This document shows, one piece after another, positions 17,770 through 25,579 of a DNA stretch of 64,000 nt (its first letter is position 1; the number at the start of each line of letters is the position of its first letter). A program made the translations under genes and the position numbers. The notes below the pieces were generated by a model. That model searched no databases, was not told the DNA's origin, and was given only the letters and a program-made list of their open reading frames with translations. Source of the stretch: Undibacterium cyanobacteriorum (lineage in GTDB: Bacteria; Pseudomonadota; Gammaproteobacteria; Burkholderiales; Burkholderiaceae_D); NCBI RefSeq assembly GCF_031326225.1, contig NZ_CP133720.1:2356001-2420000 (forward strand). The letters are read 5' to 3'.

Positions 17770-18234
17770 TCACCAAGAGGAATACGGTTGCTTCAGCAAA
17801 TTCGCATTCACATAGCGAAAATCGTGACTGACTTCCTCGCCAATCCAATCAGGTTTTTCGAAGACTTGATCTTCGCTAGCCAATTCAATTTCAGCGACCA
17901 CTAAGCCTTGATTGGCACCGAAAAACTCATCGACTTCCCAGGTAAATCCTGCATAAGGAATTCGATAGCGGTGTTTGATAATTTGCTGTGGCGTGCACAC
18001 CGACTCCAACATGCGACGCGCGTCTTCCACTGGAATGGAGTATTCCCACTCGGCTCGCGAGATTCCGCTGGCCTTACCCTTCACAGTCAGCCTCGCTTGC
18101 TCATCTTCTATGCGAACCCTGACGATACGCTCGGGGTCCGCAGAGATATAGGCTTGGCACATCACGACTGGTGTGACCAAGCCCCGCCATGCGTCATTTT
18201 TCACCAAGAACTTGCGTTCAATTTCAAGTCCCAT
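17770..18234 (-). CDS. CYTH domain protein (triphosphate tunnel metalloenzyme family)
   Basis: CYTH proteins bind triphosphate substrates with divalent metal in a beta-tunnel; bacterial short forms often hydrolyse inorganic triphosphate. The 154-residue protein starts with the signature EIERKFLV (residues 4-11). Alternating charged strands follow: RIVRVRIEDEQARLTVKGK near 36-54, WEYSIP, IIKHRYRIPY, WEVDEFFG near 98-105, and VVAEIELASEDQ near 111-123. All the expected acidic and basic tunnel residues appear to be present. It is 9 bp downstream of the M14 peptidase on the same strand, so the two are likely co-transcribed. The exact substrate cannot be told from sequence. Confidence 0.9.
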   Translation of the reverse strand: MGLEIERKFLVKNDAWRGLVTPVVMCQAYISADPERIVRVRIEDEQARLTVKGKASGISRAEWEYSIPVEDARRMLESVCTPQQIIKHRYRIPYAGFTWEVDEFFGANQGLVVAEIELASEDQVFEKPDWIGEEVSHDFRYVNANLLKQPYSSW

Positions 18235-18243
18235 GAAGAGCGC

Positions 18244-19368
18244 TTAGCCTTTCAACGAGTGCAAAATCGGTTGCAACATCGCCTCGCCTAACTTCATGCT
18301 ACGCATTCCATCCCAACCCACTTCAAGATCAGGCATATTCGCGTTGTCCTTGAATGGCAATTCCAAAGTCAAAGAAACGCACTTATAGGTATGACCGATA
18401 TACTTCGAAGCTAACTTCAACAAGTCTTCGTTGTACTTACTCGCTTCGTATCCAAACTTGGTTTGGAAGTCTGGGCTGGCCGCGCAGAAGCTCTCGACAA
18501 ACGCATTTTGTTCTTGCATTTGTTTTTCACTGAAGCCCTCTAACATCTCGCTGCCTGCAACAAACACGTAAGGCAAACCTTCATCGCCATGAATGTCTAA
18601 GAACAAATCGCATCCAACTTCTTCGATTTTCTTTTTGACGTAATACACTTCTGGGCTCGTTTCAATCGAAGGCGTCATCCACTCACGATTCAAATTGGCA
18701 CCAGCGGCATTGGTACGCAGATTTCCGCGTACAGAGCCATCAGGATTCATGTTTGGAACCACATACAACACCGCGCGATCAAGAATCGCACGCGCTGTTG
18801 GATTTGCTGGGTCGAGCAAAGCGTTCAAAGTGCCTTCCACCAACCACTCAGCCATGGTCTCACCAGGATGTTGGCGCGCGATAATCCAAACTTTCTTTTC
18901 TGCCTTTGGATCTCCGACGACAACCATATTCAAATCTCGGCCATCTACAGTATTTCCAAGATCTACCACGCTCACTTGGTCAGACTGTCCAACACTACCC
19001 AATAAGGCAAGATGACGTTCCCAGCTGTAAGGCTCAAAATAAGCGTAGTAGACACTATCGAAATCTGGTGTGTGTTTGATGGTCATGACTTTGCCATCGT
19101 ACTCAGTCTCGACACGGAACCAATTCTCGCGATCATAGGAAGCCACCGCGCGGTAACCTTCCCATCCGTCAGGGTACGCGGCTTCATTTGCATTCAAAAT
19201 ACGAATCGTCGCATCCTGATTGCGCGCACCTTGCAAACGGAAATAAAACCATTGTGCAAAATCCGCATGGGAATCTTTGCGCAATTTGAGTTGAATGTCA
19301 TTGACATTGCTGCTATCAACAACCTCGATGGCACCGGCGTCAAAATTTTGGCTGATCTTTATGGACAT
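18244..19368 (-). CDS. M14 family zinc carboxypeptidase, cytosolic type
   Basis: This 374-residue protein has no signal peptide. An N-terminal beta-rich domain (about 1-125, with FAQWFYFRLQGA and YAYFEPYSWERHL) is typical of the cytosolic carboxypeptidase-like subfamily. The M14 catalytic domain follows: zinc ligands in RQHPGETMAEW (His and Glu near 166-169), NPDGSVRGNLRTNAAGANLNREW (substrate Asn-Arg), DIHGDEG (third ligand His) and the catalytic Glu in SLTLELPFKD near 340. The enzyme should trim C-terminal residues from peptides; substrates of bacterial members are mostly unknown. The neighbour is the CYTH gene 9 bp downstream. Confidence 0.92.
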   Translation of the reverse strand: MSIKISQNFDAGAIEVVDSSNVNDIQLKLRKDSHADFAQWFYFRLQGARNQDATIRILNANEAAYPDGWEGYRAVASYDRENWFRVETEYDGKVMTIKHTPDFDSVYYAYFEPYSWERHLALLGSVGQSDQVSVVDLGNTVDGRDLNMVVVGDPKAEKKVWIIARQHPGETMAEWLVEGTLNALLDPANPTARAILDRAVLYVVPNMNPDGSVRGNLRTNAAGANLNREWMTPSIETSPEVYYVKKKIEEVGCDLFLDIHGDEGLPYVFVAGSEMLEGFSEKQMQEQNAFVESFCAASPDFQTKFGYEASKYNEDLLKLASKYIGHTYKCVSLTLELPFKDNANMPDLEVGWDGMRSMKLGEAMLQPILHSLKG

Positions 19369-19646
19369 AGCATTTTCGGCCTATAAGCGAGACAAGGCCC
19401 GATAAGGACTCATCAAACTTAGCTGCCTACCCCTCTTCTTGATGATGTTAAACCGCAAATTGCGGTCAAACTATTGATATTGTAAGACCCGTATTGTCAC
19501 AGGAATTGACCTTGCCTGACAATTAAAAGTTCACATTGAATGTGAAAACATCTTCAATCACAATCGAGAAATCATCGAAGTTTGATGAGCTTCACCACAT
19601 CACGGATCGTTTTCTAATTTAGATGGAAAAAAAACAGTAAATACCC

Positions 19647-19652
19647 TATAAT
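19647..19652 (+). promoter_or_regulatory. Candidate -10 box of tRNA-Pro
   Basis: TATAAT lies 14 bp before the mature tRNA 5' end and is followed by a GC-rich stretch (CGCCCGC), as usual for stringently controlled stable-RNA promoters. The -35 box is poor. The rest of 19369-19646, upstream of the M14 gene, shows nothing else I can name. Confidence 0.6.
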
Positions 19653-19666
19653 CGCCCGCTCTGAGT

Positions 19667-19744
<78 letters not shown>

Positions 19745-20154
19745 AAAACATATATAAATCAACGAATTACCAGAATAAACAATTGCAATTTAATAAAGTT
19801 GCAAATAAATCATCCTCAATAAATGCTATTTGGTAAGAGTTTTGGTAAGAAAAAATTCTGATTTTTTCTCGATCCACAAAAAAATACCAAGATAAATCTA
19901 GCAAGTTATTTAGTAAATTTCACTAATTTACTGCTCCTAAATTTTGATATTTTTTCAAACAATCGCCAGCCCTCGCGCGTGCGCGTATTGCTCTCAAAAA
20001 GAACTTTGCAACGTCGGATCAATCCGTATTTAACGGCTTTGCATGCACTTCACACAGAACTCATTCAGTTGCGATTTCAGCAAGGCATCATCTTGAATAA
20101 CAAGAAGAAAATCGAACTAACTTAGAACCAATTTTCGAAGTCCCATAAAGCAAA
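19745..20154. other. Left-end noncoding region of the element
   Basis: AT-rich DNA between attL and the relaxase terminator. It holds the arm-like repeat at 19832-19857 and an inverted repeat with arms AGTAAATT and AATTTACT (19912-19932). It also holds a 48-codon frame from GTG 19979 to TAG 20125 that reads like protein (LHALHTELIQLRFQQG) but lacks a ribosome site. I do not annotate the last as a gene. A transfer origin may lie in the element, but I could not identify one. Confidence 0.5.
19832..19857 (+). repeat. Left arm-type repeat of the element
   Basis: Two GGTAAGA units 12 bp apart (19832 and 19844), the second followed by AAAAAT. The same 26-bp block recurs in direct orientation at 24222-24247 with one or two differences. 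Its position just inside the attachment repeat fits an integrase arm-binding site. Confidence 0.6.
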
Positions 20155-20182
20155 ATAGCCCACGACGTGAATCATGGGCTAT
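20155..20182 (-). terminator. Terminator of the relaxase gene
   Basis: Arms 20155-20165 and 20172-20182 (ATAGCCCA/TGGGCTAT core, one internal mismatch) form a hairpin followed on the minus strand by TTTTGCTTT, 19 bp after the relaxase stop. Confidence 0.8.
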
Positions 20183-20200
20183 CGACTAAGCTACTAAAAA

Positions 20201-21229
20201 CTAAGTTGAAACAAACAACATTCCAGACCGCTCGACTATTCTGATTTTAGGCTTCAATGGTACAGGCTTTGGAGCGGTTACAAACTCACCCAATTCCTCA
20301 CTCCAATGCTGCGATAGTCTCTCGCTCTCGCGCTCTCTTGTTTCGCTCGACTCCTTAACAAGCATGGGTTCAACTTCAATGTTTTGAGTTTTGGGAGAAT
20401 CTGGAAACCCTACACAAGATAAGGTTTCGATCTTCTCAGACTTGCTCACAAGATCATCCACATCAAACCCTATATGTTTAGCCCAAAATAATTTCGGCTC
20501 TTTGTTGGGTTTTACCTTTTTCGTCATCAAACCTGCAAAAGTCTTATGCTTTAGCTTTTTGAATGGCATCGGAATTTTGAGATACCTTAGCAGCGATTCC
20601 AAATCCCCCTCAAGTAGCAAGCGCAAAAAAAACTCATTAAATGAACTTTCAGGTAGCAATCTTGCGATAACTAAGTCGATACATCGAGCCTTCATATCGG
20701 CACTTAATCGACTTTTTGACGATACCCGCGCCAAACCAAAGACTTTCGGCACACTCTCGTAAAAAGCATTGAAAGCATCGCAAATAGATTGCTTGTAGCC
20801 GACCAAATCAGATCCGCACATCCTGCTATCCTTCAACGGAAGCAGCACAACATGACAATGTGGCGACGATTCATCCAAATGAACAACGGACGAAAGAATA
20901 GGCACTTTGTAATAAAGCTTCGCCCATTCAGTACATTGTTCAAAATACGATCTTAAATCGACCTTGCTATCTGGAGGCAGGCTAAAAAGCAATTCGACGC
21001 CATAAACGCCGTCGGAGCGCATTTTGATATTAGCCTCGGTCATCATGATCTTTGCTTGCCTTGCGACATCCCTCGCGCAAGAACCACCAAGAAGAATTAA
21101 ATTATCCTTGGTGCGCTCTGGGAAAATATGCGACTCACGAGGAAGCTCTCTCAGGTTGTGTTTTGCCGAAACCTCAATAATGTTCTTACCTTTTAGCTTC
21201 TTAATCCTGAGTAAAAATTCATGCCTCAT
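20201..21229 (-). CDS. MobV-type relaxase (Pre/Mob family)
   Basis: MobV enzymes nick DNA at the transfer origin and pilot the strand during mobilization. The 342-residue product has the two hallmark motifs: KHNLRE near residues 28-33 (motif I, as in the Pre/Mob N-terminus) and the metal-binding HLDESSPHCHVV near 137-148 (HxDExxPHxH pattern, motif III). The C-terminal half is divergent and rich in charged residues. I chose ATG 21229 because it overlaps the upstream Rha stop as ATGA and has a GGGGG-type ribosome site; the frame stays open to 21259. A terminator follows. Length is shorter than many plasmid MobV proteins (about 400-500), so the C-terminal accessory domain may be reduced. Confidence 0.8.
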   Translation of the reverse strand: MRHEFLLRIKKLKGKNIIEVSAKHNLRELPRESHIFPERTKDNLILLGGSCARDVARQAKIMMTEANIKMRSDGVYGVELLFSLPPDSKVDLRSYFEQCTEWAKLYYKVPILSSVVHLDESSPHCHVVLLPLKDSRMCGSDLVGYKQSICDAFNAFYESVPKVFGLARVSSKSRLSADMKARCIDLVIARLLPESSFNEFFLRLLLEGDLESLLRYLKIPMPFKKLKHKTFAGLMTKKVKPNKEPKLFWAKHIGFDVDDLVSKSEKIETLSCVGFPDSPKTQNIEVEPMLVKESSETRERESERLSQHWSEELGEFVTAPKPVPLKPKIRIVERSGMLFVST

Positions 21230-21939
21230 GATTGCCCCCTTAACTTCTTTCGATAACATGAAGTCAAAGCGGCAGCATAAAGCGTGAGTAAAGCCTTCCT
21301 CTCGGAATAATCTTTGCCCATCTTAATCAGTATGGCGTTTTCCATTTCAAGCCTTACGAGCCAAGTCAATTGCTCGCTTGAAAGGGTTTGCCTATCCACT
21401 GCCCCATAGATACCGAACAATATGCCGTTGATCATCTTGGCTTCGTTGCAGTAGTGGTAAGCGACTGTTGCCTTACCCTTGCACTGCCTTGCCTCATAAA
21501 GCTTTTCAGACATCAACACATAAGCAACGGCAGCCGATCGCCGTGGCTCGATCCATTGATCGTTTGCAGCATTTTTTTCCCGAAGCGCCAGAAACGATGC
21601 GACGAGAATCTTTTGCCCCTGTCGAGACTTTCGACCACCAATAAACGGCATCGCAGTTAATGCCCCGCGCTCGGTCAGCTCTATCTTTTTGCGATCCTCA
21701 CCTTTCGCATCGCAGTATTTAACCACCTTAAAATCAAGGCGGTTGATCGTGCCGTCGCCAATGAGATTCTTGATAGATTGAATCACGTTATCGTGCCTAC
21801 GCTGAAATTCTCGCGCGATCACAAGTGAATCGGTAACTGGCTCACCATTCGATAGATGAACTAGGTGCGAACTAAAATTTGGGCGTGCGACTTCACAAGC
21901 TACCTTTCGCAAGGTAACTTTTGCAGTTTGCTTTTTCAT
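21226..21939 (-). CDS. Rha-family phage regulatory protein
   Basis: Rha-type proteins are found in temperate phages and satellites; the founding member interferes with phage growth in some hosts. The N-terminal half matches the Rha domain: VTDSLVIAREFQRRHDNVIQSIKNLI (about 36-61), a RKKIELTERGALTAMPFIGG block (about 82-102) and GRKSRQGQKILVASFLALRE. The C-terminal 110 residues are helical and not recognised. The protein of 237 residues overlaps the relaxase start by 4 bp and lies 8 bp downstream of the AlpA-like gene, so alpA-rha-mob is probably one operon. Confidence 0.82.
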   Translation of the reverse strand: MKKQTAKVTLRKVACEVARPNFSSHLVHLSNGEPVTDSLVIAREFQRRHDNVIQSIKNLIGDGTINRLDFKVVKYCDAKGEDRKKIELTERGALTAMPFIGGRKSRQGQKILVASFLALREKNAANDQWIEPRRSAAVAYVLMSEKLYEARQCKGKATVAYHYCNEAKMINGILFGIYGAVDRQTLSSEQLTWLVRLEMENAILIKMGKDYSERKALLTLYAAALTSCYRKKLRGQS

Positions 21940-21947
21940 GGAGCCTC

Positions 21948-22148
21948 CTAAGCAGCTTTAGAGGCTTTGATGCGTGAGTCGAGCCACATCTCAATATCAG
22001 ACTCAAGCCAAGCGACAGCTCTGATTCCAATTGAAATGGGTGCAGGAAAAGTGCCCTTCTTGATACCGTCATAAATTGATGAACGACTTAATTTCGTCGC
22101 ATCTTTGACGCAAGGGAGTTTGATAAGTTTAATGCTTTGCTGTTGCAT
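21948..22148 (-). CDS. AlpA-like regulator/excisionase
   Basis: This 66-residue MerR-like winged-helix protein of the AlpA type has KLPCVKDATKLSRSSIYDGIKKGTFPAPISIGIRAVAWLESDIEMWLDSRI. The SRSSIYDGIKKGTFP recognition region and the AWLESDIEMWL end are diagnostic. Such proteins activate integrase expression or act as recombination directionality factors. A ribosome site AAAGG lies 10 bp before the ATG. An inverted repeat about 87 bp upstream is a candidate operator. Confidence 0.9.
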   Translation of the reverse strand: MQQQSIKLIKLPCVKDATKLSRSSIYDGIKKGTFPAPISIGIRAVAWLESDIEMWLDSRIKASKAA

Positions 22149-22234
22149 GTTTTCTACCTTTCAAAATAGAAGAACACGCAAGACTGAAAACCAAATAGAC
22201 TAAGGCGTAGAATAAAAACCAAAATAAACGGAAA

Positions 22235-22252
22235 GTTTAAGAAATCTTAAAC
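22235..22252. promoter_or_regulatory. Inverted repeat upstream of the AlpA-like gene
   Basis: Perfect arms GTTTAAG (22235-22241) and CTTAAAC (22246-22252) are separated by AAAT, 87-104 bp before the alpA start in the only long gap between element genes. It is a candidate operator; no protein has been assigned to it. Confidence 0.4.
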
Positions 22253-22350
22253 AAACCTATTTACGGATTCTGATTTTAGCCGTATCCTAACGATCGTCCT
22301 TTGCACAGACAATCTGTTTTTAGCCTCGCGTTGAAAACAGTTCGTAACTT

Positions 22351-22396
22351 AAAACGCCTTGATGGTTCCAAGCATCAGGGCGTTTTGCTTTTTATC
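22351..22396. terminator. Hairpin terminator between integrase and alpA
   Basis: Arms 22351-22364 and 22373-22386 (AAAACGCC core, one G-T pair) are followed on the plus strand by GCTTTTT. On the minus strand the stem itself ends in TTTT, so it can end integrase transcripts. No plus-strand gene precedes it, so a short plus-strand RNA is possible but not supported. Confidence 0.65.
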
Positions 22397-22510
22397 TTCC
22401 AGAACAAACCAAGTAAAAACCAGAATGTCCTGCGAGATGTTTTCATTATATCGGGCTCAAGCCTCGAAGCGACACTCGCAAATCATTTTTTTTGCAAACA
22501 AAATGCGGCG

Positions 22511-22570
22511 GTCAAAAATAGTCAACAACCGTCAATAATGGTCAACAATAGACAACAATGGTCAACAATC
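22511..22570 (+). repeat. Six tandem 10-bp repeats (GTCAACAATN)
   Basis: Six units of exactly 10 bp run without gaps: GTCAAAAATA, GTCAACAACC, GTCAATAATG, GTCAACAATA, GACAACAATG, GTCAACAATC. The period is one turn of the DNA helix, so a bound protein would line up on one face. It lies 55 bp past the integrase stop. It resembles an iteron or accessory-protein array (inference). Confidence 0.85.
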
Positions 22571-22624
22571 CGTGCGTCTCAATACTGCAACAGAGAACTG
22601 AGCACCGATAGAACAAATTCCTCA

Positions 22625-24178
22625 CTAGGCTTTCCGCTCAAACGGCAAAACATTTTCAATCGGATCAAGAATAAGCGACAGTTTATCGCCTAGGCGCTTC
22701 CATGCTTCACGCTTTTCCTCTGCGTAGTCATGCTGCAGATAATGCCGTCTCACTTTGCTTCCCTTAAGGACGTGATTTTGGCATCGATCGATAATATCCA
22801 AATGAACACCCAAACTTTGCATCAGAGTTGCCCCTGTTCTCCTTAGATCGTGCGGAGTCCATGCGCCATTCTTACCACCTGCGAGAACCAATGAATTATC
22901 ATGAGTTCGTCCACTCATCGGTTTTCTCTCGCCACCGTCCACACTCTTTTTGAACATCACTTGCCGATCGCCAATCTGCTTACTCAATGACTTGATGCAC
23001 ACATGCTCATCCGTATTTCGAGCTGGAAAACACCATTTGGAGTGCCCTGTAGCCTTTTGGAGCCGCCTAAATTGATTCAATGTGAAATCGGAGAGGAAAA
23101 TCTTCAAGTCGGCTAGATTGCCCTTTACATCCGATTTCGGAATAAACCAAGTCGCAGCATCTAAATCCACGTTTTCCCATTTAGCCATTTGCATTTCCCC
23201 CACACGGCACATGGTCGAAAGCATGATCCACACCCCACACTGTAAGGTTTCAGAGATGGGGCGCGAACAATAGCGCTTATCAATGGCGCTCTCATATTCA
23301 AATTGTTTCCGGTTAAAAATGGCATTCAATTCGAAAATTTCTTCGTCCGATAACTTGCGCTCACGTTGATAGTTCAAGTCATATTCACGATCTACTATCT
23401 TTTCAATTTCGATCAGGTTCATGGGGTTGCCGTCGATCAATAGCTTTCTCCAAGGCTGGCGCTTTTCAGCCCAAACAAACATTTGCATCAAATCATTGCG
23501 CATAATCACGGCGCTTCGATTCACCCCTCGATTCACCATTCGAGAAAGTAGTTGGCGCAAATCGGACTCTGTAACCTCTCTGATTGGCTTACTTCCTATA
23601 AGAGGTAGAACATCTGCCTTGAAAGTGCGAAGCAACATCGCATTACCGTCTTTACGTTGAACACCATCCTTCGTCCATGCTTCAAATAATTGCAGAACCG
23701 AGAGATTCTCAGCTTCAAGCCTTAACTTATTTTGCCGCTCTTCTTCCTCTGCCTTGGCGATCTCTGCTAATCGGGCTACCTCATCATCAATCTCTTTTTG
23801 CTTCTTCAACGCGATGCGTTCGATTTCCTGCTGGATATTTAATTTCGGATCGATGCCTCTTTGCTTTTGCCTCCGAATCGTTTTAACTATTTCCCTAGCA
23901 TTTTCCAAAGTAAGACGTGAATTGACGGGCAAGCCGTATAAATTCGCATCAAATTCACTGATGGGCGCATCGTAATTCCCAAGTGTGAGGTAAAACGATT
24001 TCGAGCCGACTTTGTATGCATACACCCAACTCTTTGAATAAACCTTCTTTTTATCCGTTGATTCTGAAGGTATCAAACGAAACCGCATCGAAAGACCATT
24101 ACCATCATTCTTCAGTTCGTCTTTACGCGTAGGGACATGATTCTTAATGGTTGTATCGGTAAGTTTTAGCTTTGCCAT
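22625..24178 (-). CDS. Tyrosine recombinase integrase
   Basis: This integrase inserts the element into tRNA-Pro. I chose ATG 24178 (MAKLKLTD, 517 residues) because family members start like this; the frame is open to 24208. The N-terminal DUF4102-like domain (about 1-110, with LTLGNYDAP and LTLENAREIVKTIRRQKQRGIDPKL) is followed by a coiled-coil-like charged helix (about 115-155) and a SAM-like core-binding domain. The catalytic domain has Arg I in STMCRVGEMQMAKWENVD near 315, HDLRRTGATLMQSLG (His-x-x-Arg) near 445 and the nucleophile Tyr in RRHYLQHDYAEEK near 485. The protein is longer than the usual 400 residues because of the linker and an insert near 390-430. Its gene ends 55 bp from the 10-bp array. 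Confidence 0.93.
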   Translation of the reverse strand: MAKLKLTDTTIKNHVPTRKDELKNDGNGLSMRFRLIPSESTDKKKVYSKSWVYAYKVGSKSFYLTLGNYDAPISEFDANLYGLPVNSRLTLENAREIVKTIRRQKQRGIDPKLNIQQEIERIALKKQKEIDDEVARLAEIAKAEEEERQNKLRLEAENLSVLQLFEAWTKDGVQRKDGNAMLLRTFKADVLPLIGSKPIREVTESDLRQLLSRMVNRGVNRSAVIMRNDLMQMFVWAEKRQPWRKLLIDGNPMNLIEIEKIVDREYDLNYQRERKLSDEEIFELNAIFNRKQFEYESAIDKRYCSRPISETLQCGVWIMLSTMCRVGEMQMAKWENVDLDAATWFIPKSDVKGNLADLKIFLSDFTLNQFRRLQKATGHSKWCFPARNTDEHVCIKSLSKQIGDRQVMFKKSVDGGERKPMSGRTHDNSLVLAGGKNGAWTPHDLRRTGATLMQSLGVHLDIIDRCQNHVLKGSKVRRHYLQHDYAEEKREAWKRLGDKLSLILDPIENVLPFERKA

Positions 24179-24221
24179 GAGATAGCCCAGAAGTTTATAA
24201 AAAGACAAGCAAAAGTAACTC

Positions 24222-24247
24222 GGTAAGAGTCTTGGTAAGAAAAAATC
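24222..24247 (+). repeat. Right arm-type repeat of the element
   Basis: Two GGTAAGA units at 24222 and 24234, the second followed by AAAAAT, copy the block at 19832-19857 in the same orientation. It lies between the integrase start and attR. The remaining bases up to attR show only a weak AATCAT/ATGATT inverted repeat. Confidence 0.6.
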
Positions 24248-24368
24248 TTTGGCTGTCAGTGTATCTCAATGGACGACTACGGACAAGAATCGATGCTAAA
24301 TCATTGATTTAAAATGATTCTCGGTGTTAGATTGGAGTTCTTTAGAACCTATTGGAAGCTAACCTAAG

Positions 24369-24417
24369 TGCATGGGGTGCATGGGGTAGGAGGTTCGAAT
24401 CCTCTCGCCCCGACCAA
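24369..24417 (+). repeat. Right attachment repeat (attR)
   Basis: This copy of the tRNA-Pro 3' region (anticodon stem to CCA) has one difference from attL and no 5' half, so it does not form a tRNA. Confidence 0.92.
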
Positions 24418-24430
24418 GAAGATCTAAATG

Positions 24431-24462
24431 AAAAAGCCAATTCGCAAGAATTGGCTTTTTTT
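24431..24462 (+). terminator. Displaced tRNA-Pro terminator
   Basis: A perfect 13-bp stem (24431-24443 with 24448-24460, GCAA loop) ending in T7 lies 14 bp after attR. It most simply is the original terminator of tRNA-Pro, now separated from it by the element; it may also receive minus-strand transcripts from the next gene. Confidence 0.85.
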
Positions 24463-24508
24463 ATGTCAAAAATTATTACGATCTAATCAGGTATGAGACC
24501 CTCCCACC

Positions 24509-25096
24509 CTAAGGTAAAGAGCGCGCAAAATTATTGATAATCGCGATATCAGGAGGCATGGATACAAACGGTATTTCCTCGCGTTCTAAAGTAGCTCTCA
24601 ATTCACGATCGATTTGTCGCGCTTCATCCTCATTTTGGAAGCGCCCTGTATGCACATATTTTTTATCACCGCGTTCAACCAAGATGTTGATATTGTCATG
24701 TCGGTGATACCACTCAAGAATGTGCTCACGCGTTTTACCAACATCGCAAATATTTTCACGGTAAGTTTCGTTGTAATACAAAACCTGCATTAAGGCGCAT
24801 TCCGTCACCAAATACTGTACCTGCCCATCCAACAAATCGAGCATCTCGAACTGACGCTGCGCGACCATATACTGATTGCGTAAGGCTTCAAAATCTTTCT
24901 GCCAAACCAATGATTTTGCGTAATCGGGAATTTGTTCAACAGACTTGTGGCGCAAGTTAAGGTTCAAAATAATCGCTGACGAAAATAATGACTTGTCACA
25001 TCCAGGACCGCCAATAATGTTAATGATTTTAGTGGGGTACAGCCTTAACTTATTATCTTGAATATGGCGTGCTACACCAGCAATCTGCATAGTCAT
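24509..25096 (-). CDS. P-loop NTPase-like protein with altered Walker A
   Basis: I do not recognise the specific family of this 195-residue soluble protein. The segment IINIIGGPGCDKSLFSSAI near residues 24-42 is a Walker A-like loop in which the Gly before the catalytic Lys is Asp. A helical middle follows (KDFEALRNQYMVAQRQFEMLDLLDGQVQYLVTE), with LVTECAL a possible Walker B region, and the C-terminal part has an EREEIPFVSMPPD strand typical of small kinase-like P-loop folds. The initial ATG at 25096 is followed by a second ATG two codons on. A possible partner is the HTH gene 180 bp upstream, in the same orientation. It lies outside the tRNA-Pro element. Confidence 0.6.
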   Translation of the reverse strand: MTMQIAGVARHIQDNKLRLYPTKIINIIGGPGCDKSLFSSAIILNLNLRHKSVEQIPDYAKSLVWQKDFEALRNQYMVAQRQFEMLDLLDGQVQYLVTECALMQVLYYNETYRENICDVGKTREHILEWYHRHDNINILVERGDKKYVHTGRFQNEDEARQIDRELRATLEREEIPFVSMPPDIAIINNFARSLP

Positions 25097-25211
25097 GGCA
25101 AAATCTCCTCACATAATTCGCGAAAGCTAGCATTCAGCACTTTCATCATAGGCGAGAATTTTCCATGCCGCAACTTTGATAGTAAATACTTATTCTGGGT
25201 CAAATTTAGGA

Positions 25212-25245
25212 CAAAAAAAAGCCTAGATGCAAAATCTAGGCTTTC
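25212..25245 (-). terminator. Terminator of the HTH gene
   Basis: AAAGCCTAGAT and ATCTAGGCTTT arms (25218-25228, 25234-25244) form a hairpin with a long T run on the minus strand, about 30 bp after the HTH stop. Confidence 0.88.
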
Positions 25246-25276
25246 TTACTCGATGCATTCGCAAATGAATGAAGAA

Positions 25277-25579
25277 TTAATCCACGCGAATTACTTGGTC
25301 ACCGATACGGAATTTCTCACGACGATCACCCATTAAGGCGCGCAAATCCTTGATACTGAGATCGCTAATCTCATGCATACGAATCAACAAAGAAGCACCA
25401 ACTGGTAAATGGTGGTGGCGAATTTTACTGATCACAGGTGGTGCAACTTCCAATGCACGCGAAAGTGCTGCATCGTTTTTCAAATTCAATTGTTTGATTA
25501 AGGTATCCAACAAGTTGTTTGGATTATAATCAAAATCATCAGCTTTTAGATCTAATAGATTAGGCATTGTTCTACTCAC
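25277..25579 (-). CDS. Small helix-turn-helix (Cro/CI-like) protein
   Basis: This 100-residue protein has a lambda-repressor-like HTH in the middle: LIKQLNLKNDAALSRALEVAPPVISKIRHHHLPVGASLLIRMHEISDLSIKDLRALMG. Residues NDAALSRALEV and APPVISKIRH fit the two helices of the HTH. The ends (NPNNLLDTL and REKFRIGDQVIRVD) are not recognised. It is probably a chromosomal regulator; its target is unknown. A start two to three codons in (MPNLLD) is also possible. The 25580-25849 stretch upstream has no gene I can support. Confidence 0.75.
   Translation of the reverse strand: MSRTMPNLLDLKADDFDYNPNNLLDTLIKQLNLKNDAALSRALEVAPPVISKIRHHHLPVGASLLIRMHEISDLSIKDLRALMGDRREKFRIGDQVIRVD

Noticed and set aside
20201..21229. 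Replication initiator or phage replication protein
   Set aside because: KHNLRE and HLDExxPHxH match the MobV relaxase motif order better than any replication initiator.
22511..22570. CRISPR array
   Set aside because: The 10-bp units are contiguous without spacers and there are no cas genes.
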